From contig NZ_RSAJ01000008.1 in assembly GCF_003933965.1 (NCBI RefSeq), positions 1 to 45,885 of the forward strand: a stretch of 45,885 nt of DNA, given 5' to 3'. Source of the stretch: Streptomyces sp. RP5T (GTDB taxonomy: Bacteria; Actinomycetota; Actinomycetes; Streptomycetales; Streptomycetaceae). This document shows, piece by piece, positions 8,397 through 16,921 of the stretch. The translations under genes and the position numbers were made by a program. Within the stretch, counting starts at the first letter, position 1; every line of letters starts with the position of its first letter. The notes under the pieces were generated by a model. It worked only from the letters and a program-made list of their open reading frames with translations, made no database searches and had not been told where the DNA came from.

Positions 8397-8438
8397 CCCG
8401 TCTCCGCCATCCGCGGCCCGCCTTCTCCCGGAGGCCCG

Positions 8439-9710
8439 ATGCTCCCCGACTTCAACTCCCCCGCTCCTGCCCTTGCAAGCCCCCTCGGCCCGGCCACCGC
8501 CCAAGGACCGGCCGAACCCGTCTCGCGCCGCTGGACCAGTCTGTACGGCCTGGTGTGGTTCGGGTTCTGGATGGCAAACCTCGTCCCCCTCCAGCTGCTG
8601 CTCCCCCAGCAGCTGGAGGCGATCGATCCAGCCTCGAAGGTCTACGACTTCGCCGTCGTCAACGGTGTCTCCGGGCTGGTCACACTCGTCGCCCTGCCCC
8701 TGTGCGGCGCCCTGTGCGACCGTTCCCGCAGCCGCTTCGGCCGGCGCAGACTCTGGCTCACGGCGGGCGCTGTCGCCTTCGCCGCCGGGCTGATCGTCAC
8801 CGGCGCGCAGACCACCGTGACCGGCGTGGCCGTGGCGTGGGCGGCCGGCATGATCGGACTCAGCGCAGCCACCGCCGGGCTCACCGCCATCATCGCCGAC
8901 CGCGTTCCCGAGGACCAGCGCGGCATGATCTCCAGCGCCATCTACGGTCCTCAGGCCCTCGGCGTGGTCGTCGGCATCGCCCTCGTGTCGGCTTTCGGAC
9001 TCTCCCCCATGTCCGGGTTCACCGTCATCGCGGTCCTGCTGATCGTCTGCCTGGTGCCGTTCCTGACTGCCCATCGCGACATCGCCTTCCACGCCGAGGC
9101 GCCGCTCAGCATCGGAGAACTGCTCGCGTCGATGGGCAGCTCGCTCAGGAACCGGGAATTCGCCTGGGCCTTCGGCGGACGGCTCCTGGTCAATCTGGCG
9201 AACTCGCTGGGCACGTGTTACACGCTCTACTTCCTCAGTGACGGCCTCAAGGTTCCCGATCCGGCCGGCAGCCTGCTGGTCTGCACCGTTCTCTATCTCC
9301 TGGCCGGCCTTCTGGCGACCGCCGTCGCCGGTGTGCTGTCCGACCGCCTCGGCCGACGACGGATCTTCGTCGCCCTGGCGGCGCTGCTCCAGGCTGCTTC
9401 CGGCTTCCTGCTGGCGAGCGCCCCAAGCCTCACCGTCATGCTGGTGGCATCCGCCCTCATGGGCGGCGGCTTCGGTGCGTACATGGCCGTCGACCAGGCT
9501 CTGATCACACAAGTGCTCCCCGATGCCGAGAGCCGGGCCAAGGACCTCGGCATCATGAACATCGGCTCGGTCGTTCCCCCGGCGATCGCCCCGTTGATCG
9601 CCGGGGTGATCATCAGTTCGGAACACGCCTACCCGCTTCTCTTCGCGCTCGTGGGTGCGGCCGCCGCCGTCGGAGCGGTCCTCGTCTACCGCATCCGTTC
9701 CGTCCGCTAG
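8439..9710 (+). CDS. MFS transporter, 12-TM type
   Basis: A 423-aa integral membrane protein of the major facilitator superfamily. About twelve hydrophobic segments are visible, with cytoplasmic loop motif A versions CDRSRSRFGRRR after TM2 and SDRLGRRR after TM8, and IIADRVPEDQRG between TM4 and TM5. The N-terminal 35 aa are Pro/Ala-rich and probably cytoplasmic. ATG 8439 has CCGGAGG upstream. Its position inside a catabolic operon suggests uptake of the substrate, or export of a product, of the surrounding enzymes. Direction and substrate cannot be told from sequence. Confidence 0.88.
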   Translation: MLPDFNSPAPALASPLGPATAQGPAEPVSRRWTSLYGLVWFGFWMANLVPLQLLLPQQLEAIDPASKVYDFAVVNGVSGLVTLVALPLCGALCDRSRSRFGRRRLWLTAGAVAFAAGLIVTGAQTTVTGVAVAWAAGMIGLSAATAGLTAIIADRVPEDQRGMISSAIYGPQALGVVVGIALVSAFGLSPMSGFTVIAVLLIVCLVPFLTAHRDIAFHAEAPLSIGELLASMGSSLRNREFAWAFGGRLLVNLANSLGTCYTLYFLSDGLKVPDPAGSLLVCTVLYLLAGLLATAVAGVLSDRLGRRRIFVALAALLQAASGFLLASAPSLTVMLVASALMGGGFGAYMAVDQALITQVLPDAESRAKDLGIMNIGSVVPPAIAPLIAGVIISSEHAYPLLFALVGAAAAVGAVLVYRIRSVR

Positions 9711-9757
9711 GGGCGCGCATGACACCACCACCCAGCTCACCGAGGAGGGAGTACGAC

Positions 9758-11101
9758 GTGGCAACGACCCGCTACGGCGCGCACGCGGGCAAGGACCGCG
9801 CGAACAGGAGTGTGTGGCGGAACTGGGCCGGGAACGTCACGGCCCGCCCGGTGAGGAACATCGCACCCGCCTCGGTCGACGAGCTCCGCGCCGTTGTGCG
9901 CGAGGCGGCCGAGAACGGCCTGCCGGTGAAGCCCGTCGGCAGCGGCCACTCGTTCACCACTGCTGCCGCGACCGAGGGCATGTTGATACGTCCTGACCGC
10001 CTGACCGGCATTCGCGCCATCGACCGGGAGGCCGGAACCGTGACCGCGGAAGCGGGCACACGGCTCAGGGACCTGAACGTCGCCCTGGCCCGGGAAGGCC
10101 TGTCACTCACCAACATGGGCGACATCATGGAGCAGACCGTCGCCGGCGCGACCAGCACGGGCACCCATGGCACGGGCCGCAGCTCGGCCGCCATCGCGGC
10201 ACAGATACGCGGCCTTGAACTGGTGACGGCGGACGGCGCGTTGCTCACGTGCTCCGAGAAGGAGAACCCGGACGTGTTCGCCGCTGCACGCATCGGGCTG
10301 GGCGCGCTCGGGGTCGTCAGTGCCATCACGTTCGCCGTGGAACCGCTGTTCCTTCTCACCGCGCGCGACGAACCGATGACGTTCGACAGGGTCACCGCGA
10401 CCTTCGACGAACTCCACGCGGCCAACGAGCACTTCGAGTTCTACTGGTTCCCGCACACCGGAAACTGCAACACCCTGCGAAACAACCGCAGTACAGGTCC
10501 GCTCGCCCCGATGGGCCGGTTCAGAGGCTGGTTCGAGGACGAGTTTCTCTCCAACGGTGTTTTCCAGGCAGTCAACTCGCTGGGGCGGGCCGTGCCCGCC
10601 GCCGTCCCGGCCATGGCGAGGGTGTCGAGCCGGGCTCTTTCCGCCCGCAGCTACACGGACATCCCGTACAAGGTCTTCACCTCCCCCCGCCGCGTGAAGA
10701 TGATCGAGATGGAGTACGCCCTCCCGCGCGAGGCACTGATCGACGCCCTGCGCGAGGTGAAGGCCATGGTGGACCGTTCGGATCTGCGGATCAGCTTTCC
10801 CGTCGAAGTGCGTACGGCACCCGCGGACGACATCACCCTCTCCACGGCGTCGGGCCGGGAGAGCGGATACATCGCCGTCCACACCTACCGGGGCATGCCG
10901 TTCCGTGAATACTTCGCCGCGGCGGAGCGCATCTTCACCGCGCACGGCGGACGCCCGCACTGGGGCAAGCTGCACACACGTGACGCCGACCACTTCGCGG
11001 CGGCGTATCCGCGCTTCGGTGAATTCACCGCACTGCGTGACCGCCTCGATCCGGATCGGCGCTTCACCAACGCATACCTGCGACGAGTCCTGGGCGACTG
11101 A
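9758..11101 (+). CDS. FAD-linked oxidase, D-arabinono-1,4-lactone oxidase type
   Basis: A 447-aa flavoprotein of the VAO/PCMH family with an ALO C-terminal domain (aldonolactone, alditol and L-gulonolactone oxidases). The FAD domain shows PVGSGHSFTTAAAT near residue 60, where the His is the usual covalent FAD attachment site, then SLTNMGDIMEQTVAGA and STGTHGTGRSS. The ALO domain shows FYWFPHT near 220 and RPHWGKLHT near 405, both family hallmarks. GTG 9758 (MATTRYG) is preferred over 9719 because GAGGAGGGA precedes it by 7 nt. Likely reaction: O2-dependent oxidation of a polyol or lactol to a lactone, giving a substrate for the SMP-30 protein (inference). Confidence 0.88.
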   Translation: MATTRYGAHAGKDRANRSVWRNWAGNVTARPVRNIAPASVDELRAVVREAAENGLPVKPVGSGHSFTTAAATEGMLIRPDRLTGIRAIDREAGTVTAEAGTRLRDLNVALAREGLSLTNMGDIMEQTVAGATSTGTHGTGRSSAAIAAQIRGLELVTADGALLTCSEKENPDVFAAARIGLGALGVVSAITFAVEPLFLLTARDEPMTFDRVTATFDELHAANEHFEFYWFPHTGNCNTLRNNRSTGPLAPMGRFRGWFEDEFLSNGVFQAVNSLGRAVPAAVPAMARVSSRALSARSYTDIPYKVFTSPRRVKMIEMEYALPREALIDALREVKAMVDRSDLRISFPVEVRTAPADDITLSTASGRESGYIAVHTYRGMPFREYFAAAERIFTAHGGRPHWGKLHTRDADHFAAAYPRFGEFTALRDRLDPDRRFTNAYLRRVLGD

Positions 11102-11149
11102 CCCGGCCCTGTCCACAGCTCTCATTACAGAAAGGTGGTAGTCAAACCC

Positions 11150-12439
11150 ATGTCCTCCACACAGCTGACTTCGGTGGCAGATATTCCCGCCGTTGAGGAC
11201 TTGCTCCCGTTCGACGAATTCTCACGCGACTTCGTGGAAGCGGCACGGGAGTTGCGGGGCCGAGAAGGAACCGACTTCCTCCGGGGCCCGATGAACAGTC
11301 TCGTCGTGCTCCGTAACAAGGACGCCAGAACGCTCGCGGCGAATCCGGCGTTGGGCAACGTGCCCGCGGACATCGTCTTGTGGATGGCCACCGAAGCAGA
11401 TCTCGGCTCCGGGCCCGTGACCAAACCGGATCCCGAACAGACCGAAGGGTACGGCAGGTTCCTGCGGAACCAGGTGTTCACCACCAACCCCCCGCTGCAT
11501 CAGCCGTACCGCAATCTCCTGGTCCGGCAACTGATGCCCCGGAACATCCTCCGTTTCGCTCCCGCCGCCGAACGCCTCGCACAGGAACTCGTCGAGGAGT
11601 GCGCCGGGCGCGACCGGACCGACTTCTCCCGGGAGTTCGCCGGACGGTTCGTCACCCGATTCTGGGCCGAGCAACTCGGCCTGAGCAGGGACCAGGCGGC
11701 GCACGTCCAGCACCTCATGGAGGAGATGAGCCTGACGTTCCTGCTCACCCGCACGCCCGAGCAGTCGCAGCGCCTGTTCTCCGCTGCGGCGACGTACATG
11801 GACGTGGTCGGCGATGCCGTTCGGAAGGCCTGGTCGGACGGAGGCAACGCGCTTCTCGACGACATGGCGGCCGAACTCACCACGATCGACATGGAGGGCA
11901 AACCGGAGGACATCGGCTCGCTGGTGGCCTCGAACTTCTTCGACGGTTTCCACACGATCGGTGTGGCGATCGAGAACGTGGTCTTCCGCATGCTGAGCGA
12001 CGGGACGGCCCTGGAACAAGTCCGTGCCGACCCGGCGTTGGTCACCAGTGCCTTCTACGAGGGCACACGCCTGGAGTCCCCGCTGATGCTCAGTCAGCGA
12101 CTGACGCTCCAGGACCTCGAGTACAACGGCGTCTTCGTCCCCGCCGGCACACCGGTCGTCATGATGTGGGCCTCGGCGAATCGCGATCCCGATGTCTTCG
12201 ACGACCCCGACAGCTACCGGCTGACCCGGCAGATCCAGCACGGCGCGACCTTCGGCGGCGGTGCCCATCTGTGCCCGGGCAGGAACGTGGCCCGGATGCT
12301 CACCGAGATCGCCGTGACCGCGCTGACCGCGCCCGATGTCGATATCGCACTGGTCGGGGACGATCACGCATGGGCGGCCCACTCCATGATGCGGCAGCTG
12401 ACGGCGATGCCGGTCACCATCCGAGGGGCGCACCGGTGA
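11150..12439 (+). CDS. Cytochrome P450
   Basis: A 429-aa soluble bacterial P450. The heme loop FGGGAHLCPGRNVAR places the cysteine ligand at residue 375. The K-helix ExxR is in YEGTRLES, and the PERF-like region reads DDPDSYRLTR. The I-helix segment is FFDGFHTIG (263-271): the conserved Thr269 is present, but the preceding acidic residue (D/E) is replaced by His268. ATG 11150 has AAAGGTGG upstream; the GTG at 11135 lies inside that site and is rejected. The stop overlaps the reductase start (GTGA), so the two are translationally coupled. Together with the next two genes it forms a complete class I monooxygenase; the substrate is unknown. Confidence 0.93.
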   Translation: MSSTQLTSVADIPAVEDLLPFDEFSRDFVEAARELRGREGTDFLRGPMNSLVVLRNKDARTLAANPALGNVPADIVLWMATEADLGSGPVTKPDPEQTEGYGRFLRNQVFTTNPPLHQPYRNLLVRQLMPRNILRFAPAAERLAQELVEECAGRDRTDFSREFAGRFVTRFWAEQLGLSRDQAAHVQHLMEEMSLTFLLTRTPEQSQRLFSAAATYMDVVGDAVRKAWSDGGNALLDDMAAELTTIDMEGKPEDIGSLVASNFFDGFHTIGVAIENVVFRMLSDGTALEQVRADPALVTSAFYEGTRLESPLMLSQRLTLQDLEYNGVFVPAGTPVVMMWASANRDPDVFDDPDSYRLTRQIQHGATFGGGAHLCPGRNVARMLTEIAVTALTAPDVDIALVGDDHAWAAHSMMRQLTAMPVTIRGAHR

Positions 12440-13677
12440 AGACCGTCGTCATCGTCGGTGCGGGACAGGCCGGCTCGGAACTGGCCGTGGCACTGCGGCA
12501 GAACGGTTTCAGCGACCGGATCCTGCTCGTCGGGGCCGAACCCCACCTGCCCTACCAGCGCCCGCCGCTGTCCAAGGCGTTCCTGCACGGCAAAGTCGAT
12601 CAGGTGGCACTGCGGATTCGCGCCCTGGATACATACACCAACGCCGGCATCGAGATCGAACTCGACACCGCCGCGGTCGGGATCGACCGCCGGACACGAT
12701 CCGTCGCCCTGGCCGACGGCCGCACGCTGCGCTACGACAAGCTGGCCCTCACCACCGGTGGCAGTCCGCGTCCTCTCCGATTCGGCTCCGGCCACGTCGC
12801 AGGCAGGACTCTGCATCACCTCGACGACGCGATCGCGCTGCGGCAGGAACTGCAGTCCGGTGGCACCCTGCTGATCGTCGGTGGCGGATTCATCGGCCTG
12901 GAGACGGCGGCCGCCGCGACCGCCATGGGGATCGCGGTGACGCTCGTAGAAGCCCAGCCGCGAGTCCTGGCACGGACCTGCCCACCGGCCATCTCCGCCT
13001 TCGTCGAACGCGAACACCGCCATCACGGTGTCGATCTGCGCACAGGCGTGTCCGTCCGCAACGTCGTCCGGCGCGACGGAGCCCTCCTTGCGGAGCTCAG
13101 CGATGACACCGTGGTCAGAGCCGGCCTGATCCTGACCGGCGTGGGGATCGCTCCGAACGACACCCTCGCCACCACCGCGGGACTGGCCGTCGACGACGGC
13201 GTCCTGGTCGACGCCGTGGCCGGGACCGAGGACCCCGACATCGTCGCCGCGGGCGACTGCACGCGGCAGTGGAACGGTTTCCTCGGCCGCAGCGTGCGCC
13301 TCGAATCCGTTCAGAACGCCACCGACCAGGCCAGAACCGCGGCCCGGACCCTGTGCGGAAAGCCGACCGAGCGCTTCACGGCGCCCTGGTTCTGGTCCGA
13401 TCAGTACCACCACAAACTCCAGATGGCCGGTCTGCCACAGACCGGCGACACAGCTGTCGTCCGCGGCGACCCGTCATCGAACTCCTTCAGCGTGGTGTAT
13501 CTGCGCAAGGGCATCATCACCGGCTTGCACGCGGTCAACCGGCCGCGGGATTTCATGGCTGCCCGGCCACTCGTCACGGCGCGGGCCGCCATGACCGGGG
13601 ATGAAGCCGCCTCCGAAGATCTCCCGCTGTCCGAACTGATGAAGCGACACCAATCCACCGCAGAAAGGCGTGCCTGA
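12436..13677 (+). CDS. NAD(P)H-dependent ferredoxin reductase
   Basis: A 413-aa FAD reductase of the putidaredoxin-reductase/rhodocoxin-reductase type. The FAD dinucleotide motif VGAGQAG is at residues 7-13, LPYQRPPLSKAFL near 38-50, and the NAD(P) motif VGGGFIGLE near 150. The second FAD contact DIVAAGDC is near 270, followed by the typical RLESVQNATDQAR and an APWFWSDQY C-terminal block. GTG 12436 overlaps the P450 stop by 3 bases. It passes electrons from NAD(P)H to the ferredoxin encoded immediately downstream. Confidence 0.93.
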   Translation: MKTVVIVGAGQAGSELAVALRQNGFSDRILLVGAEPHLPYQRPPLSKAFLHGKVDQVALRIRALDTYTNAGIEIELDTAAVGIDRRTRSVALADGRTLRYDKLALTTGGSPRPLRFGSGHVAGRTLHHLDDAIALRQELQSGGTLLIVGGGFIGLETAAAATAMGIAVTLVEAQPRVLARTCPPAISAFVEREHRHHGVDLRTGVSVRNVVRRDGALLAELSDDTVVRAGLILTGVGIAPNDTLATTAGLAVDDGVLVDAVAGTEDPDIVAAGDCTRQWNGFLGRSVRLESVQNATDQARTAARTLCGKPTERFTAPWFWSDQYHHKLQMAGLPQTGDTAVVRGDPSSNSFSVVYLRKGIITGLHAVNRPRDFMAARPLVTARAAMTGDEAASEDLPLSELMKRHQSTAERRA

Positions 13678-13678
13678 C

Positions 13679-14002
13679 GTGCCAGTGATCAAGTTCATCG
13701 AGGCCGACGGAACACCGCACCCCGTGGAGGCCGTCGTCGGCCAGAGCCTCAAGCAAGCGGCACTCGACCATCTCGTGCCCGGCATCATCGGCGACTGCGG
13801 CGGCTGCGCTTCCTGCGGAACCTGTCACGCCTACATCGACGAGAAGCACCTGCCGCTCCTCCCTCCGGCTGACGAAAACGAGGAGATGATCCTCGAGGGG
13901 GTACCGGCGTCACGCACCTCCAACAGCCGCCTCACCTGCCAAATCCCTGTGACAGCCGACATGACCGGGATGGAGGTACACATTCCTGACACTCAGTTCT
14001 GA
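13679..14002 (+). CDS. [2Fe-2S] ferredoxin, adrenodoxin type
   Basis: A 107-aa ferredoxin. Cluster ligands follow the adrenodoxin/putidaredoxin spacing C-x5-C-x2-C and a distal Cys: Cys40, Cys46, Cys49 and Cys87 (SRLTCQIPV). An extra Cys43 lies inside the loop (GDCGGCASCGTC). GTG 13679 is preferred over GTG 13670 because AAAGG ends 10 nt before it and only 1 nt before 13670; the latter would overlap the reductase by 8 nt. It carries electrons from the reductase to the P450 and is the last gene of the rightward operon. Confidence 0.93.
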   Translation: MPVIKFIEADGTPHPVEAVVGQSLKQAALDHLVPGIIGDCGGCASCGTCHAYIDEKHLPLLPPADENEEMILEGVPASRTSNSRLTCQIPVTADMTGMEVHIPDTQF

Positions 14003-14054
14003 GGGGCGCGCCATGTCTCGAGTGTCAGGGTGGCTCGGGCAGGCTCGGTGGCGG

Positions 14055-14086
14055 GCTCACCGAGCCGAGTAAGCGGCTCGGTGAGC
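14055..14086 (+). terminator. Terminator after the P450 operon
   Basis: A 13-bp perfect stem pairs 14055-14067 with 14074-14086 around a 6-nt loop. It lies 53 bp after the ferredoxin stop and marks the end of the long rightward operon. Confidence 0.85.
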
Positions 14087-14118
14087 GGCGCGCCGACGTC
14101 GACCGGGAGAGTCCAGAG

Positions 14119-14200
14119 TCACGCGATGCTGTTCTTGTCCTCCCGCTCGGTCAGAACCCGGAAGAGCATCTGGGCGCCGCGGCGAGGCGATCGCCCTGGT
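14119..14200 (-). pseudogene. IstB (IS21-family ATPase) C-terminal scrap
   Basis: A leftward frame reads RRGAQMLFRVLTEREDKNSIA then stop. This matches the conserved block of IstB-type IS21 helper ATPases (GAELLFQVLTEREE-SIA), located after the Walker B/sensor region. Only about 25 codons survive. It shows that an IS21-family element was once here, relevant to the IS21-like ends at 31.7-32.5 kb. Confidence 0.5.
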
Positions 14201-14207
14201 CGCGGCA

Positions 14208-14699
14208 TCAACGAACGGCTGTGACCAGGCGACTCAAGACGGGAAGCACGCCCCGCAGGTCGTCGTCGTCCACCGTGACGGTCGCCGCCTCGCGCGCTCC
14301 TGCCGATGCGTTGAAGGCCACGCTCAACTCGACGGATGCGAACAGTGGCAGGTCGGATCGGCTGTCTCCAACTGCCCCGCACGAGCGGGGAGCCAGCCCC
14401 AACTCCTGCGCCTGTGTGAGGGCGAAATCTCGTTTGTCGTACTCGTCGAAGTGACGGGCGACCCGGCCTGTGAACCGGCCGTCGGTGGTCTCCAGCCGTG
14501 GTCCGCTGAACGCGTGGAAGCCGAAGCGGTCAGTCAGGTAGCTGCCGACTGGCGACCAGGCGAGGGTTGCCAGCACGGGCGCCAACCCGTTCTGCCAACA
14601 CCAGGCCACGGTCTCCGTGATGCCCGAGACCAAGGGAAGCCCGTCGAACCAGCCAGAGACTTGGTGTTCGGGGACTCCCGCCCAGTCGGCGGCGTCCAG
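14208..14699 (-). pseudogene. HAD-family phosphatase, 5' end removed by an IS
   Basis: About 160 C-terminal residues of a SerB-like haloacid dehalogenase hydrolase remain. Motif II (LATLAWSPVGSY), a Lys-bearing segment (DKRDFALTQAQELGL) and motif III/IV (GAVGDSRSDLPLFASV) are visible. The N-terminal DxDx(T/V) nucleophile motif is missing: the frame runs straight into the left inverted repeat of the IS at 14700, and no matching N-terminus is found beyond the right end. The open frame continues about 40 codons into the IS but those residues are not HAD. Non-functional by inference. Confidence 0.7.
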
Positions 14700-14718
14700 C
14701 TCAGCTTGTTCTTTATCT
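14700..14718 (+). repeat. Left terminal inverted repeat of the IS
   Basis: This 19-bp arm is identical to the reverse complement of 16286-16304. Host HAD-gene sequence ends exactly at its outer edge. Confidence 0.8.
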
Positions 14719-14811
14719 TCCGGCCTCGAACGGCGTCTCGTACTGGGTCGCTCACCTGGGGGTTCGCCGGACGTGGGGGCGGCCTTCGTCTGATCATGTG
14801 CTCCGACCAAG

Positions 14812-16287
14812 GTGCACGTGACCACGACGAAGGCCGTGAGGGTGAGTCTGCTGCCTGATGCCGTCCGCAGCGAAGCGTTCGCGGAAGCGTCACGCTTCCG
14901 GGGCGAGTTTTACGAGTGTCTGACCGCTCGGCGCGACGAACTGTTCGAGTTGGAGGACGCGGTGCTGTGTGCCGACGGTGCGGTGAAGTCCGCGGTGGAC
15001 TTGACCCTTCTGCCCGAGCATCGGCGCGGGCACGGAGCGATGTACGGAGGCTTGAACCGCGGCCGGATCGACGTCGATCGGCTTCGGACGCTGCTGGCAG
15101 GACTGCCCTTGCCGCGTTTCGACGGCGGGCGCCTGGTCTTGGCGGTCGATGTGTCGCCGTGGCTCCGCTCGGACGCGCCGTGCTCAGCAGAGCGGCTGTT
15201 CTGTCACGTCTATGGCCGCGCGAAGACGGCATCGCAGTTCATTCCGGGCTGGCCCTACTCCTTCGTGGCCGTGCTGGAGCCGGGTGCCACGTCCTGGACC
15301 GCGATCCTGGACGCGGTCCGGCTCGGCCCGGCGGACGACGCGACCGCGGTCACGGCCTCCCAGCTGCGGGGTGTCATCGAGCAGCTCATCGCCGCAGGCC
15401 AGTGGCAGCCCGGTGGCCCGGACATCGTGATCGTCATGGACGCCGGCTACGACGTCACCCGCCTGGCCTGGGTCCTGCGCGACCTGCCCGTCGAGCTGGT
15501 CGGCCGGGTCCGTTCCGACCGCGTCATGCGCCTGCCGAAGCCGCCTCGCGTCCACGACCCGAAGGGCGGGCGGCCGCCCAAGCACGGCCCGGAATTCCGC
15601 TTCACCAAGCCGGAAACCTGGCCCGAGCCCGCGATCACCACGGTCACTGACACCACCAACTACGGCAAGGCCGAAACGCAGGCATGGGACCGGGTCCACC
15701 CCCGGCTCACCCACCGCTCCTCATGGCTCAACCACGACGGCGAACTTCCCCTGGTCGAGGGGACGTTGATCCGGTTGAAAGTCGAGCATCTGTCGAAGGA
15801 CCGCGATGCGCCGCCGGTGTGGTTATGGTCCTCCAAGACGGGCGCCACCCCAGAAGACGTGGACCGCTTCTGGCAGGCATTTCTCCGCCGCTTCGATCTG
15901 GAGCACACCTTCAGGTTCGCGAAGCAGACCCTCGGCTGGACCACTCCGAAACTGCGTACTCCCGAGGCGGCGGACCGCTGGACCTGGATCCTGATCGTCG
16001 CTCACACCCAGCTCCGGCTCGCCCGGCCCCTCGCCGAAGATCTCCGCCGGCCCTGGGAGAAACCCACCACCTCCGACCGGCTCACCCCGGCCCGGGTCCG
16101 CCGGGGGTTCAGGAACATCCGCGCCTACCTCACCTGCCCGGCCCGTGTTCCCAAACCCCGCGGCACCGGCCCCGGGCGACCGCCCGGCGCCAAGAACAGA
16201 CACCGGGCACCCCGCTACGACGTCGGCAAGACCGTCAAACGCCCTGAGACCCTCAAAGCCATCGGCAAGCCGGGAAGATCTTGGTAG
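14812..16287 (+). CDS. Transposase (NF041680-type, DDE fold)
   Basis: A 491-aa transposase of a Streptomyces-typical family. The N-terminus reads LLPDAV and FRGEFYECLTARRDELFEL. Catalytic-core candidates are LVLAVDVSPWLR near residue 110, IVIVMDAGYD near 208 and RFDLEHTFRFAKQTLGW near 365, which fit a D-D-E arrangement. Basic tails (PRGTGPGRPPGAKNRHR) follow. GTG 14812 or 14818 could start translation. The TAG stop (16285-16287) overlaps the right inverted repeat, common in compact IS elements. The frame is intact, so the element may still be mobile. Confidence 0.85.
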   Translation: MHVTTTKAVRVSLLPDAVRSEAFAEASRFRGEFYECLTARRDELFELEDAVLCADGAVKSAVDLTLLPEHRRGHGAMYGGLNRGRIDVDRLRTLLAGLPLPRFDGGRLVLAVDVSPWLRSDAPCSAERLFCHVYGRAKTASQFIPGWPYSFVAVLEPGATSWTAILDAVRLGPADDATAVTASQLRGVIEQLIAAGQWQPGGPDIVIVMDAGYDVTRLAWVLRDLPVELVGRVRSDRVMRLPKPPRVHDPKGGRPPKHGPEFRFTKPETWPEPAITTVTDTTNYGKAETQAWDRVHPRLTHRSSWLNHDGELPLVEGTLIRLKVEHLSKDRDAPPVWLWSSKTGATPEDVDRFWQAFLRRFDLEHTFRFAKQTLGWTTPKLRTPEAADRWTWILIVAHTQLRLARPLAEDLRRPWEKPTTSDRLTPARVRRGFRNIRAYLTCPARVPKPRGTGPGRPPGAKNRHRAPRYDVGKTVKRPETLKAIGKPGRSW

Positions 16288-16304
16288 ATAAAGAACAAGC
16301 TGAG
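16286..16304 (-). repeat. Right terminal inverted repeat of the IS
   Basis: Reverse complement of the left arm, 19 of 19 bases. It contains the last two bases of the transposase stop codon. Confidence 0.8.
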
Positions 16305-16353
16305 GGCTGTCCCGGAACTGCTGGTCACGGTGAATCGGTAATGCCGACCTGCG

Positions 16354-16614
16354 TCAGCCGAAGATGAGGTCGACGTCCTTCTCGACGCATAGCTGCAGGA
16401 CAACCGCCAACTGGCTTGCGTCGTCGATGTGTCGCTGGAGGAGCGGGTCGACGCTTCCCTCGTAACACCGGCCGGCGGGCTCCTGGAGGCGGGGCAGGAT
16501 CGCGGCGCACTGGATCGGTGTCAGTTCGGGGCCGTTGTCGTCGGGGTGATCGGGGAGTGGTGCCAAGGCGGTGGTGACGTCGCTCCAGGGGCGCGATCCA
16601 CCGAAGCCGCGCAT
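16354..16614 (-). pseudogene. Conserved hypothetical protein, N-terminally truncated
   Basis: The leftward frame from MRGFGGSRPWSDV through LTPIQCAAILPRL to QLAVVLQLCVEKDVDLIFG resembles a small conserved Streptomyces protein of unknown function. In the intact form more residues precede MRGFGG; here the upstream frame (to 16716) is unlike it, so the 5' part seems lost or replaced. It could still be translated from an internal start. It lies between an IS and an ATPase fragment. Confidence 0.45.
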
Positions 16615-16744
16615 CTCGTCCAGGGCACAAGGTGATGGAGACGGTGTGCCGCTGTCGTTGCCGCGCGTCACAAGGGTGTCCGTTGTCAGGGAGGTAGACC
16701 AATACCTTTCGGCCATCGCCGAAATCGGCAGGTTGTGCGATCAG

Positions 16745-16870
16745 CGCATGACGATGGAGAAGGGATGCCCAACCGGACCGGTGAGAGCGGGCGCGCTGCC
16801 TCCCAGCACGCCCTCGTCTTGCCCGTCGACGAGCTCCCCACCAGGACCACGATCCGGCTGCGGCCCGCCT
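16745..16870 (-). pseudogene. P-loop ATPase fragment (Walker A region only)
   Basis: A leftward frame holds RSRIVVLVGSSSTGKTRACW. This fits the Walker A block of large Streptomyces WD40/TPR-type signalling ATPases, which typically read LVGSSSTGKTRACWEA. After about 10 more residues the similarity ends, and no downstream NTPase sequence is present. A relic. Confidence 0.5.
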
Positions 16871-16921
16871 GCCCGACGCCTCGGCGCACGGATGTCCCGG
16901 GAGGCCGGTTCGCCCCCGTTG

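Larger units (their letters stand above)
14700..16304 (+). mobile_element. Insertion sequence with 19-bp terminal inverted repeats
   Basis: A 1605-bp unit is bounded by a perfect 19-bp inverted repeat, CTCAGCTTGTTCTTTATCT at 14700-14718 and its complement at 16286-16304. It encodes one DDE-type transposase. No direct target duplication is visible beside the ends (left GCGTCCAG, right GGCTGTCC), so one flank has probably been rearranged or deleted since insertion. It truncates the HAD gene. Immediately outside the right end, GGGCTGTCCCGG resembles a terminus of another (IS5-like) element. Confidence 0.8.

Noticed and set aside
7533..9764. A 743-codon leftward open frame
   Set aside because: It runs antisense to the PLP-enzyme and MFS genes and is Asp/Gly/His/Arg rich without motifs; a third-position GC artefact.
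16304..16330. Solo IS5-type end next to the 1.6-kb IS
   Set aside because: GGGCTGTCCCGG resembles such termini, but no second end or transposase belonging to it was found nearby, so it is mentioned only as a possibility.
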